In this document: piece after piece, positions 52,729 to 62,823 of the stretch
Numbering within the stretch: position 1 is the stretch's first letter
Layout of the letters: each line of letters starts with the position of its first letter
NCBI GenBank assembly: GCA_905221605.1
Contig: CAJNDS010002069.1
Location: 580,529-644,528 of the forward strand
Source: Symbiodinium natans
Taxonomy: Eukaryota > Sar > Dinophyceae > Suessiales > Symbiodiniaceae
DNA length: 64,000 nt
Direction of reading: 5' to 3'
The notes under the pieces: model-generated
Seen by the model: only the letters and a program-made list of their open reading frames with translations
Database searches by the model: none
Told to the model about the DNA's origin: nothing
Position numbers and translations under genes: made by a program

Positions 52729-55700
52729 GATGATGACGACGCGATGAGGGAGGCCGCGGACCTGAACGACTCCCTTGCGCGCGGATCGGTTCCTGGTTTG
52801 GAGGACACTTCTGGACCTGTGATCAGCATAAGCTGCTGCTACGTTGTCTCCTGGTGCCCTGAGGAGTTCGACATGGAGAACTATGATAACGAGGCTGATG
52901 AAGGCAAGGCAGCATGCTTTGTTCTCAAAAATCGGCTCTTTCCCTTTCGTAGAACCTCGTCATCGAGGCATGCAGTTCTTTTCCGTTCTCGATGCCGATG
53001 GCGAGTTGGCACGAGAGAAGGACCCACACATGACCGGAAACCCAGACTCGGACTCAGACTCCGAAGGCCAGATGGAAGCTCATGTAACGTCTACTTGGGG
53101 ATTCACCGTATTTGTTAACCAATTATAGCTGTACTTCTAACCCACTTATAAGCCGTTTAAGTGCCCCAATATGGTTCGAGTTGGGTTATTCACGTTAAGA
53201 GAGGGGGACTTCAATTCAAGCGTCCCAAAGTCAGAGATGTTAAAGAGTTCCCGGGCCTTCACCGCAGCATCGCATGAGCCTTTTGCAGGCGACGTGGAAA
53301 TCCGACAGGACGACCACGTCTTCGTCGCAGCATCATGCGAGGCCGGCCCTGCATAAGCTTGAGCCGGCTGAGTGACAATGCGAGACATCTGCTCTGGAGG
53401 AAGACAGCTGCACCTTAGAGGTGTATGTCTTCGAGGAGGATGAGGTGAACATGTATGTGCATCATGAAATTAACCTTGCAGCCTACCCACTCTGTGTGGA
53501 ATGGATGGGCCGAACATCGTCCAGCGACAGTGGCTGCTTCGCTGCCGTCGGGTCGATTGATCACTCCATCCAGCCTCTTGGCTGAGGGCTGAAAGGGTTT
53601 AGGATGGTTTAGTTGGGGGAGTTCGGGGAGTTCATGATTTTGTGAGCCTCGGCTCCAAAAGCCTTTATCCTCTTGATTCCTGAGCCGAGGCTGTGGAATT
53701 TGGAAGAGATGGATCCTCTCGAGCCCGCTCAAGCCACTGGGTGGCGAAGCTGTGTGATGGCATCCTCTGGCTTCTTTTGTCTGAGGGTTAAAAGGCTTGC
53801 AATATCTGAGCGTTTTGAGAGCGGAGTGCACCGTTGCTGCCAGTGTTGCCCGGTTGGAAGTTGAACCTGGAAAGGCCTCTGAACCCCTATTAAGGGTTCA
53901 GAGTTCAGACCCTGAACTCTCAATCCGAAACCCTCGTCCCTGAAACCTCCCCACGCCAAGGTGCTGGGGTCCCGGAAGGCATCCAAAGCCAAGAGCAAGG
54001 CAAAGAGGAAGAAGAAGCCCATGGGGCCAAGCGAGGTGAAGGCCGAAAACTCTTGGGGAGAAAGGGACGATTTCGGGATTTCCCATGGCGCTTAGGTAGG
54101 TTCTCTCGTTTAGAGAGACTTCTACTGACTGGTGTTCAGGCGCATGATGGGCCGGCCCGCCACCTCAGTTCTGTGACTTAGGAAACGCCAGGCTTGGTTC
54201 CATGCAAGTGTCATTGGGGCACAAGGTACTGTGCTTGCACGCCAGTGCTTTCAACCCCTCCGTGGCCTGTCCGCAAAGAACCCTGCGATGCTCTGCGATG
54301 CACGACCTGCTCGAAACACTCGGCCTTCCGGCCTTCGTGAGGTCCTCGCGAGCGGATCAGCTGACGAAACGCTCAAGGCCTCCCCAGCTTGCTTACTCAG
54401 CTCCAAGAGACGTGCGGAGCAATGGGTGGTTGAGAAGGATCAACTGCATGGCCCACGCCTTGCAGGTGTGGGACGTCAGTGATGGGTCCTGTGCGCATAC
54501 TTTCAAGCACCATTCCGACAAGGTCGGGTTCTCAGGTAGCATCGGACCGCTCTTGAGCCAATGTCGGACATCTGACGGCTGCCAGGTACAGTGCGTGAGG
54601 CCCGGCTGCTGCCTCTCATGAGTTCTGCCCACTTCTCCATGCAAAGCTCCGTTCCGTTAAGAACTGTAACTGTTGCCTATGCGAGCGTTAGGCCCCTGCC
54701 GTTTTTTGCGAATACCCTGCCGCGTTGGCGGAGGTGGCACCCAACTGAGCAAGCAGTACTTCTCACAGCCGCCTTTGACCGGCAGCTGGGCTTGCTGGAC
54801 GTTCGCCAACCGAAGCAGGTGCCCACAGACATGCATGCCATCGTGCCTCATCGGCGTGTGCATTGAACGGCTCAGCTCGCCTGCACCGCTCTCTGGCTAG
54901 TCGCAATTTTCTAGCGAAGCCCTGCTGCTTTTGCGGAGCTCGTTTTTCTTTCTTTCTTTTTCTCTCTCGCTCTCGCTCGCTTTCTCTCTCTCTCTCGCTT
55001 TGGCGCTCGCCCTCGCTCCCGCTCCCGCTCTCTCGCTCGCTCTCGCTCTCTCTTTCTCGTTCTCTCTTCGTACAGCGTGTGTATGTAAACAAGTATACAC
55101 AGAACTGAATATATACATGAATGGCTATGAACATGTATGTTTAACTACATATACATATATATGTATATGTAATTTTGAAATTGGGCAGCTGAAGACTCAA
55201 GAAAGGCGGCCATGGCTTCGCTGTCGGGCGAGGCGGAATGCGCCATTTGGAGTCGGTCCGTACCCTACAGCGGCGTAGTCTTCAGGGCTATAGGAATGTT
55301 TGGAGTTTAGGGTTGGTTCACGCCGAGCTCCATTAGACTCCAGCCCCTTGAATCCCTGCAGCTCAAGGCACCAACCTTTCCAGTGCCTCGCGAGCACGGA
55401 CAGCGGAGGTGCCCTGTGAGACATGGCGCCCGCGCTTTGTGCCGGCCGTGCTCTGGGAGCTGAGGAGTTTGCTGCTACGATGTCCGGAGAATCGCATCGA
55501 AGGCACGGTTAGGATTCAGGGCTTGGGGATGGTCGGGGCAACTTGCCAAACCACTTTCCCAAGTCTAGTTTGGTCCACACTTGCTGTGAGGCCAAGGATC
55601 AGGTGCTGTGGACCCTGATGGCGCACGACGTTGCTTGCACGAGCATTCAGGACCGCTTCAGTCGAAGGTGTCGATTGCTTTCCTTTGACTACTGTACCTT

Positions 55701-56797
55701 GGGATGTTCCCGCCTTATACTACCATTCCTTAAAAAGGGATTCTAGTATCCCCTATCAGAATCCCTATGAAGGACTCTTAGTATCCAAACTCTACCCTAC
55801 GTAGCCGCAACGCCTGCTACGTGCGCACTTCATCACCCGTGGCTTGCAACGCGAGGATGCACCGTGTCCGGATCTCTTGGTCACTGCAGGCCTGGATGGC
55901 CACGCCAAGGTGGGGTCAAAAAAGGGTTTAGGGTTTAGGGTTTAGGGTTTAGGGTAATTAGGGGGTACCTGGGTCCTTTTAGGAACGGATCCTACTATTT
56001 GGAGGTCGATTTTATAGGGGTCCCTGATTTTCGTAAACCCCCATGTGAAGAGTCAGAGGGTTCCGACCACCTACCTTATAGATACACCTAGAATCGGGAC
56101 ACCAAGTGGCACAAGGACAGCTAGACATGAATGAGCCCAAGGGTAAGCAGGAAAATTTCCCGTGCCCCCACTGCGCCAAGTAAAATTCCAGTGCTCGGTT
56201 TTGACTTCGATTCTCTGTTGTTTAAGAAAGCCCATTGGAGCCACCTCAAGATAGAATGTCGCACCCCTTCACGGCAAACATGTTACGCGATGCAATTCCC
56301 CTAGTGAGATTTCTAGGAGATACCCAAATACCGCTGCAGACCTGACGAAATTCGATTCACAAACTGTGCGAATGTAACTTGTGCAGCGAGTGCCGACATC
56401 GCAAGGCGTCAACGCGCAATTTGATGTTTGATCGTATTTGAAAAGCTTTGCAGTCCAGATTTCTAGCTTGCAAGACCTTGCAGGTTTTTTCACGTCCGAG
56501 CTTTTACAGTAGAAGTTACTCTGCAGTTCTGTCAGTATGACACGTGTTCCATGAAGGTAGCGCAAAGTGCACCGTTTCTTGCTTGTGCTCTCCGATACAA
56601 GCGGGTGGTTGTAACGTAGCATGTCCAAGCCATGTGTGCGCGGGGGAGATCTTTCAACCGAGTTCCATTCACACCCTTCTAGAGTGCCTGCCACCAAATC
56701 CACCCCCAAACCCTGAGGTGTGGAACGTCGCGGGAGCGGGCCCCCAAATGGTTTTGAGCAAGAACTTGCATGCGGGCCCGCTGCAGCCTCAGGGTTG
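52729..56797 (+). CDS. PWP1, WD40 ribosome-biogenesis protein, about 15 exons
   Basis: PWP1 is a nucleolar WD40 protein needed for rRNA synthesis and 60S assembly. The order matches yeast and human PWP1 from the acidic region on: 52729 on (DDDDAMREAADLNDSLAR); about 52855-52908 (EEFDMENYDNEADEGK); 52976-53071 (VLDADGELAREKDPHMTG); 53289-53342 (GDVEIRQDDHVFVAASCE); 53397-53573 (VNMYVHHEINLAAYPLCVEW); 53691-53730 (LWNLEEMDPLEPA); about 53955-54041, a Lys-rich linker (LGSRKASKAKSKAKRKKK); 54139-54168 (AHDGPARHLS); about 54330-54382 (EVLASGSADETLK); 54466-54522 (VWDVSDGSCAHTFKHHSDK); 54734-54818 (WHPTEQAVLLTAAFDRQLGL); about 55213-55254 (SGEAECAIWS); 55591-55652 (KDQVLWTLMAHDVACTSIQ); about 55830-55909 (PDLLVTAGLDGHAK); 56718-56797 (VWNVAGAGPQMVLSKNLHAG). 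The true N-terminus lies upstream, and the last exons after 56797 are not found. Confidence 0.85.
53110..53192 (-). repeat. Short repeat, family C copy 4, in a PWP1 intron
   Basis: Reverse copy of the 14624 element (AATTATAGCTGTACTTCTAA, CCACTTATAAGCCGTTTAAG). It occupies about 80 of the some 215 bases between the PWP1 exons ending at 53071 and starting at 53289. Confidence 0.7.
54943..55064 (+). repeat. (CT)n / CTCGCTCTCT low-complexity tract
   Basis: Pyrimidine-rich TTTC, CTCT and CTCGCT repeats in the PWP1 intron between 54818 and 55213. Confidence 0.9.
55701..55790 (+). repeat. Short repeat, family B copy 3, in a PWP1 intron
   Basis: Begins GGGATGTTCCCGCCTTATAC and contains AAAGGGATTCTAGTATCCCC and AATCCCTATGAAGGACTCTT. 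It fills about half of the intron between the exons ending at 55652 and starting near 55830. The right inverted end is decayed. Confidence 0.65.
55924..55955 (+). repeat. TTTAGGG array in a PWP1 intron
   Basis: Four to five telomere-type units starting about 15 bases after the exon ending at 55909. They abut a family A element directly. Confidence 0.9.
55956..56044 (+). repeat. Short repeat, family A copy 4, in a PWP1 intron
   Basis: ATTAGGGGGTACCTGGGTCC, GATCCTACTATTTGGAGGTC, TAGGGGTCCCTGATTTTCGT and AAACCCCCATG. This is the copy closest to the one at 9766. Confidence 0.75.
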
Positions 56798-56989
56798 CCA
56801 GGGGATCTGTGGAGGGACGTGATAAGCGCTCTTTGCCTCGTCCTCCTCATGGTCGTGGACTTGGTAGACAGCAGCCGCAATGTAGCAAGGATGGTTTCAA
56901 ACAACAGGTGAGGTCACGAGTGGTGATTCCACACGTTTGTTTTTGTTTGCCGTATTGGTTAAAGCTCTTGATAATTGCTAGACGAGCGC

Positions 56990-57759
56990 CGATCCACAGG
57001 CTTCTGCCAAAGTTTCTGCTGCACCGACCATGAGCATGCGTGCAGAGGATCTTCACGTGCCAGAGCAATGCGGACATGCCTGGCCTCATGTGCGGCACCT
57101 GATCGACACGTCACGGGCCGTTCGTGCTTCGTTGCCAGACGGCGCATGGAAACAGTCTGAGGTGCTTCGGCGGGAAGTGCCCGGTAATGTGGGACTTGTC
57201 AAGCGAACAAATTCTCCTTGATGCGTGAAGAGCTTAGACTGTCTTGCTTGTGGCCGCTTGTGATGAGTGTTTTAGGGTGGCACTGCAAGCAAGTGCAATC
57301 GTACTTCCAGCTCAGGTTCAAGCTGGAGTCCAAGTAACAGGCAACAACATTGATGCGTCCTGCAGCTTCTGGAGTTGGGTGGAGCACGTAGAGCGTAGAA
57401 AAAGCGTTGTAAGGTGTTGCGCACCATGATGCTACTCTAAAGCAAAAGCAACACCTATGCGAGGGAGTCTCGCATATGGCACCCTAAACCCCTAAACTCT
57501 ATGGCGTGCCAAAGATGTAGCGAGACAGGGCATGCTCTGGTGCTTGAGAGCAGTCACTCAGCCTCTCAATGCCTCTGCACAGCTTGCGGTCCAAAATGTG
57601 CTCAAAAGTTTCTCTGTCCATGCCAAGCACAGTGTGTCGCAGCCAGAAGCACTGAATCCGATGTCAGCGCCTCGTGTGCTCGAATCAACTCGGATCAAGG
57701 AGCCAGAGTTTTCCACAGGACACTTTAGCGCAGCTTGCCAGATAGACCCTGGAGGCTGA
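56990..57759 (+). CDS. Candidate multi-exon gene, unidentified
   Basis: Pieces: 56997-57222 (EDLHVPEQCGHAWPHVRHLI then GNVGLVKRTNSP), about 57274-57336 (WHCKQVQSYFQLRFKLESK), and a likely C-terminal exon at about 57541-57759 (AVTQPLNASAQLAVQNVLKS, later GHFSAACQIDPGG) ending in TGA. They could continue PWP1, but no PWP1 motif is visible. A short CCCTAAAC run lies at 57482-57497, between pieces. Confidence 0.35.
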
Positions 57760-58095
57760 GGACCAGGAGTCCCGCTGAGCTTGTGCTCACGCACGGCGTG
57801 TTTCTTGTGATGTTCAGAAAGGAAAGAAACTGAGAGAAAGAAGCAAAGTACACATGGGATGAGTAGAGACAGACAGAACTACATAGCGAAGGGTATTAGT
57901 GAAATATCAGCCCGGACGAAGAAAGGCAACTTTATACATGCATAATAGGTACCTGATGCCAGAAATACAAAGACAGACATGCGGAACAAAAAGACCATTC
58001 CCGGGGAAGAGTCTTTCGCTCACAGCAAGACCGTGTTGCAAAACGGGACCAATTAGGCGCACGTTGAACATCACCATGCAATGCTCAAATGAACT

Positions 58096-58677
58096 TTGTG
58101 CATCAACAGGGCAATGCTTGGAAAATGCTTGGACGAACTCGAACGTCGCCACGAGCGTGCGCGCAGGACTCTGGTGGGACGGTCCCGCTACGACAACAGT
58201 TCTGCGCTTTTCGAGCGAAGTGCGTATGGGACAGAGGTGAGAGCGCGATCAGGATCACTGCGGAGTGGACATCCCCCGTAGAGCGCGCGCACGAAACGAA
58301 CCGGTCGAAGAGTCTGTGAGGCAGGAATTTTTGGGGGAAAGCCACACCTACGGAAATGATCACTGGACTGAGGCAGGAGCATGACCGACCTCCATCACGG
58401 AACGCGCGCTGCGAGAGCAGGCTTTGACACACACGACGACGCAGCGACACAGAATGTGCGCCGCCCAAGGTCGAGGACCTCAGAATTGCACTCAGGCATT
58501 TGTCAGGCCAAGGCGCAAACCGCATCGAAGCAACACATGGCGGCAGGCCAAAACCCCACAAAAGCAGCACAAGTGGCCGGAGGATGTGTAACCTGCGCAC
58601 GTCATCGCTGTGGCTCTCAGGAGACCATGCGCGGAGGCGAGGCGCCTCGTTCATGGCTTAGTTTCTCCTGTGAATAG
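58096..58677 (+). CDS. Candidate exons, unidentified
   Basis: A frame at 58096-58281 contains CLDELERRHERARRTLVGRS. Another at 58381-58677 contains LHSGICQAKAQTASKQHMAA and ends LSFSCE. The 183-codon antisense frame (58103-58654) is longer but Arg/Ser/Leu-rich in the way shadow frames usually are. No family is assigned. Confidence 0.3.
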
Positions 58678-58774
58678 TACCTCTATCCCCCTTGGGAATT
58701 TTTTCGTTATATATAACTCAAGAGGTTATTAAACATATTATTTTTATTGAGGTTCTAAGGGGAGTATAGGTACA
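58678..58774. repeat. MITE-like inverted-repeat element
   Basis: Imperfect inverted ends GTACCTCTATCCCCCTTGG and CTAAGGGGAGTATAGGTAC flank an AT-rich core with GTTATATATAACTC. No coding capacity. It is a different family from A-C. Confidence 0.5.
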
Positions 58775-59094
58775 TGTACAGCATTGTATAGCCCAAAACC
58801 CAAGCTCCCGAAACCCCGAAACCCTCAGCCGCATCTTCCCCACTGCGGCCCAAGGTCCCGGTCATGGCCGTCACAGAGCAGGCCCCCACGAGGGAGAAAT
58901 CAAACATCATATCCGACGGTGTGCTATGAGTAATGTGTACGTATGTAGGTATAGATATAAACACATGTTTGATTATATGTTTGTGTATATATATATACAC
59001 GGATTGTGTAAAGATGATATACAGAAGAAATTATTCAAGTATGCTACAAAGTGTGCAGGCTGAGTCAACAGCGAGTGACTAAGGCTCAGGCCTG

Positions 59095-60310
59095 CTGATA
59101 TTGGCTGCCGGTGTGATTCTTGCCCAGTGTCTGAAAGATGCAACGGCCCCAGGCTTTAGGGTTAAGGGCACTTCGAGCCGCTTTGTGCCTGTCCTTTTTT
59201 GGGTTTGGCGATTTCAAGGGTCACCTTCCGTTACCAAGGCTGGAACATTCTTGATGCCTGCGCCAGTGAAGTCCCCAGCTGCTGGTAGCCGGAGACAGGG
59301 CGCGTTTATTGCAAGAACGCAGTGACATGCGCATAGTGTAGCATGGTGCATCTATTGGAATGAGGGAGCAGTGTATTCTTGAAGACAAGATGTGTTAATG
59401 CTGTTCTTTATCTTGCAGATGTGTCAATGCCACGAAGTCTTCAGAAAATATTTTAAGGCCAAGTCAGTCCCGCCACGTGCGCGTTCGATGTCTCCGGCTC
59501 TTGCGCATTCTGCAGGCCCTTTGATTGCTCTTCAGGTTTTAGGGCTTCTCATACAGCTTGGAATGAATTTGGACTTTTCTCTGATCTCCATCAACTAGAC
59601 CCTGAATCCTAAGCTCTTTGCCTTGCTATGCCTTGCTTCGGAGGCGCAGGTCAGTCACTGATGGTTGGGCAGTGGGAGAGTGAAGCTGCAGTCGGCGCCT
59701 CATTGTGGTGGTGTAAGCCTGATATTCTCTCCGGGTTATCAGATCATGTGACCTTGTGCTTCAGTCTAAATCGAGAACCTGACGGTCCTTACCCTCGTCC
59801 TTCACTTCTCGCACTCATGCACGATGCGAACTAGGGAAGAGTTACTCCACGCCCTCTCATTGCCCTTGGTCCACAGGCCCGCCCGGCTCGCACAGCACGG
59901 CAGGCGGGTTTAGGGTTTACAAAGGGGGACGATGATAGCCATGGCAGTTGAGCACTGAATATTTTGAAGTTTGGTGACCTGCAAACCTGTATCCGGAACA
60001 TGAATCAGAAGGAGGACCCAAGCATGTACAAAAGCGCATGCACACAAGCCATAGCGCGTAGCTGGATCGGCTCATGCGCGGCGACTGTACTTTCAGGCTG
60101 GCACCGTGCTCAAGGTCATGCTTGGGGTTCCTAGTGCTCTCATGCTGCCAAGTGCTCAGTCACCATACTCGAGTCTGGTCCAGTGTGCAGATACGATTAC
60201 AGAGTACATGCCCCGAAGCTTTGTGCATTTTTGGAAGCATCTTAGGCTCAGCACCTTCATGGTGCTTCGTGGCTACAAGCACACGGTCGGGAATGGTACG
60301 CCACCAAGGG
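59095..60310 (+). CDS. Candidate multi-exon gene, unidentified
   Basis: Pieces: 59095-59155, hydrophobic (AAGVILAQCLKDATAP); 59419-59530, after a TTGCAG acceptor (QCHEVFRKYFKAKSVPPRAR); and 60094-60300 (TVLKVMLGVPSALMLPSAQS, then RSFVHFWKHLRLSTFMVLRG). Composition is good, but no family was recognised. The third piece could belong to the next gene. Confidence 0.35.
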
Positions 60311-60469
60311 CGCCCATAGGGGGGGGGTGGGCCTTGCGAGCTGAGTTCCCCAAAACTCCGGGAGCCCTCTGTGAGGTGACGAGATGCAGGAGAGATGGGC
60401 AAGCTTCGCGAGGAGGCACCAACCCTGAACCTCAAATCCCCCCCCCAACCCCCCAAAGCCCTGACGGAA

Positions 60470-60499
60470 CCCTAAACCCTAAACCCTAAACCCTAAACG
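60470..60499 (-). repeat. CCCTAAA array
   Basis: Four telomere-type units. Confidence 0.9.
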
Positions 60500-60983
60500 A
60501 TACTGTTCGGCCCAAGGCCCAACGCTCGGTTCATGTCCCTGATGGCCGGAGCCGCACGGGTCGGCCTCATCGCTCTGCGCGCCAAGTTTACCAGGGCCCT
60601 TGCCTTACAACCGAGCAGCTCCTGCGGGATTTGGGGCTCCTGTTGGGAGAGGCTTCTTAGGGTTTCTTTTTTTTTGGGGGCGGGGGGGGGTGGGTTGAGG
60701 GCTTTAAGTTCGTTCAGGGCTTCGAGCGTTTATTGGGCCTTGTAGTCAGCCATGGGTCCGTTAAAGCTTAAAGAGCCATAAAGAGCCGCAACAGCGCTGC
60801 AAACACTTCTGGGACTTCTGGGCATTCTCCCTTTCCATCTACGAGCCCTTCTGAGTGTCAAGATTCAGCATGTGAGTGGGCCTGCGTGCTGCGATGGGAT
60901 GTCTTGAATTCTTCGCAGGATGAAGCAAAGAAGCCACAACCTTGGCAACGTCTGGCACTACCATTTTCTTACCTCCTGTATAG

Positions 60984-61260
60984 TCTGTGGAACATCTGCG
61001 AGTCCTGTTCAAGCGTGTGGAAACACCAGGTCTGCCATCCACACCAAAGCTGGCAAGAGAGCTGTGACAGAGCTTCTGGCATGGGTTTAATTCATTGTTC
61101 ATGTTCTCGATGTTGCTTCCCCATGCGACATGGCTCGCAATGTTCTGTGCAGACTTTCTAGCAAATATCTTCACTCTGCATGCGCGTGGCAGGAACTCGT
61201 TAGACTTGGCCCCACCTACGTGAAGCTGGGACAGATTCTCTCCTGTCGTGAGGACGGGCT
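60984..61260 (+). CDS. ABC1/ADCK (UbiB-type) kinase, first recognisable exons
   Basis: ABC1/ADCK proteins are atypical kinase-like ATPases of mitochondria and plastids linked to quinone metabolism. The diagnostic piece is at 61193-61245, after a GGCAG acceptor: ELVRLGPTYVKLGQILSCRE. It matches the family's N-terminal motif LGP-x-x-x-K-x-GQ-x-LS-x-R-x-D, including the KxGQ signature. Upstream, 60984 to about 61150 (EHLRVLFKRVETPGLPST, then ARELWQSFWHGFNSLFMFS) looks like the preceding exon in another frame. The nucleotide-binding loop and catalytic parts should follow, but I could not find them in 61.26-62.8 kb, so the gene may be truncated or have long introns. Confidence 0.55.
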
Positions 61261-62820
61261 ATATGAGGGCAGGTTCTGCATCTGGCGAATATGCATCTCT
61301 TGTTTCCTTGAGACACTCCGAGGGACCATGCCGCGCACAGTCCCATGCCCACAGGATCTTGTGCGCAAGGAGTGCGACCCACTGGGTTTCGGCGGTCCTG
61401 CATTATGGGGGGTTGTGCAGCAATTTCTGCGCCTGTTGGGATCTTGGGGTACAGCAATTTCATCAAGCAACTAAAGCCCCATCGGGTGTGCAAACGTATT
61501 CCGGTTTTAATTGTGGGTTTAGGGAATGTGGTATTTAAGAGTCCCTTTGGTACCCTAAACCCAAGACCCTAAACCGCAACACAGCTTGTGCAACATGTTC
61601 CCATTGGCGAGTCGATCGGAGGGGCTGCGGGCCTCCTCAGGAACGCAAGCAAACCGCAATGCCATGAGTCCAGAAGCCTAAACCCAGGGCAACATAAGAA
61701 TGAGTCTAGAGCCGTCTAAACCCTAAAAATGACTCTAGAAGAGCCTCTAAGCCCTAGAGTCTAGAAGAGCTCCAAACCCCGAAAAACCCACGAGCCCAAA
61801 AGAACCTCTAAGACTCTGAGCCCTAGACCAATGAGTCCAGACTCCACTGTCAATGCGGCTGCTAGCCGATGAGCCCACATGGTGGAATGCGAGTCGCCGC
61901 GCAACCTCAGGCTGCAGTCGGGTTTAGGGCTTAGGGTTTAGGGTGTTAAAGGGGCCTTAATTCGTCCGAGGGTGTTCGGATTTTTGGGGTGTGGCTGTGT
62001 GGTTTTGTGTGCTTTTGGTGTTTAGATGTGGGGTTCTTGGGTTTGCACCCTAAACCCTCAACCCTCAACCCTAAACCCTAGACGAGGACAGCTTCCGGCT
62101 GAGAGCCCCCTTCCCCTCTCTCCCCCCCTCTGCCTGACCAGGCTGCGACTTGAGGCTGCCTTGCAAGTCCTGGCAGACGGCAGGCTTGGAGTTTGGGGTT
62201 GAGGGTTTAGGGTTTTGGGTGTTTAGGGTTTTGGGTTTAGGGTTCTGGGTGTTTAGGGTTTAGGGTTGAGGGTTTGGGGGAAAGGGTTTAGGATTTAGGG
62301 CCGGGTGTAGTAGGGTGTAGGGTTGAGGTTTTGGGGGTTCAGCGTAGGGGTTGGGTTTGGGGCTAGGGTTGAGGGTGGAAGAGTTTACGATTGCAGCGTT
62401 TAGGGTTGATTCTGGTTGATCAAACTCCGGGCCGCTTTTTTCTCGGAATACCACTTTAACAGACATCTTACTTGAAGAGGTGTAGAACTGCCTTCCCACA
62501 TTCTGGAAGCACTTGCTGGCTCCTCGTAGCGAAAGAGGGTTTTGTTACGCTGTCATGTCCCTTAAAAGGAACCCGCTCGCTGGTTTTCTAGCGAATTCCC
62601 CGTTCCCTACGAAGCACGAATATGTTCACTCAAGACTCTCTTGTCACAATGCGGTGGCCGTTTCGGACTAGTTTCGTTGTTCTTCAGGGCGCGCGCGGTT
62701 CATGGCCAAGAAGGGCTCGCGTTGCTGCAGCGATCGCTGAAGGCCGTGTGCCGATAAAGAATTCCCCTAAACCCTAAACCCTAAACCCTAAAACGAGGGT
62801 CAGTCGGGGGATGTCTCTGA
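61261..62820. other. Gene-poor, telomere-repeat-rich stretch
   Basis: One possible exon at about 61583-61650 (LVQHVPIGESIGGAAGLLRN). The rest holds repeated GAGTCTAGA/CCCTAGAGT-type fragments (61700-61850), CCCTAAA runs (61554-61575, 62047-62080, 62765-62793) and G-rich variants. Confidence 0.4.
61921..62404 (+). repeat. Degenerate TTTAGGG and TTTTGGG-rich region
   Basis: Scattered TTTAGGG with TTTTGGG, TTGAGGG and TTTGGGG variants, densest at 62190-62405, which looks like an old, drifted array. Confidence 0.75.
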
Positions 62821-62823
62821 CAG

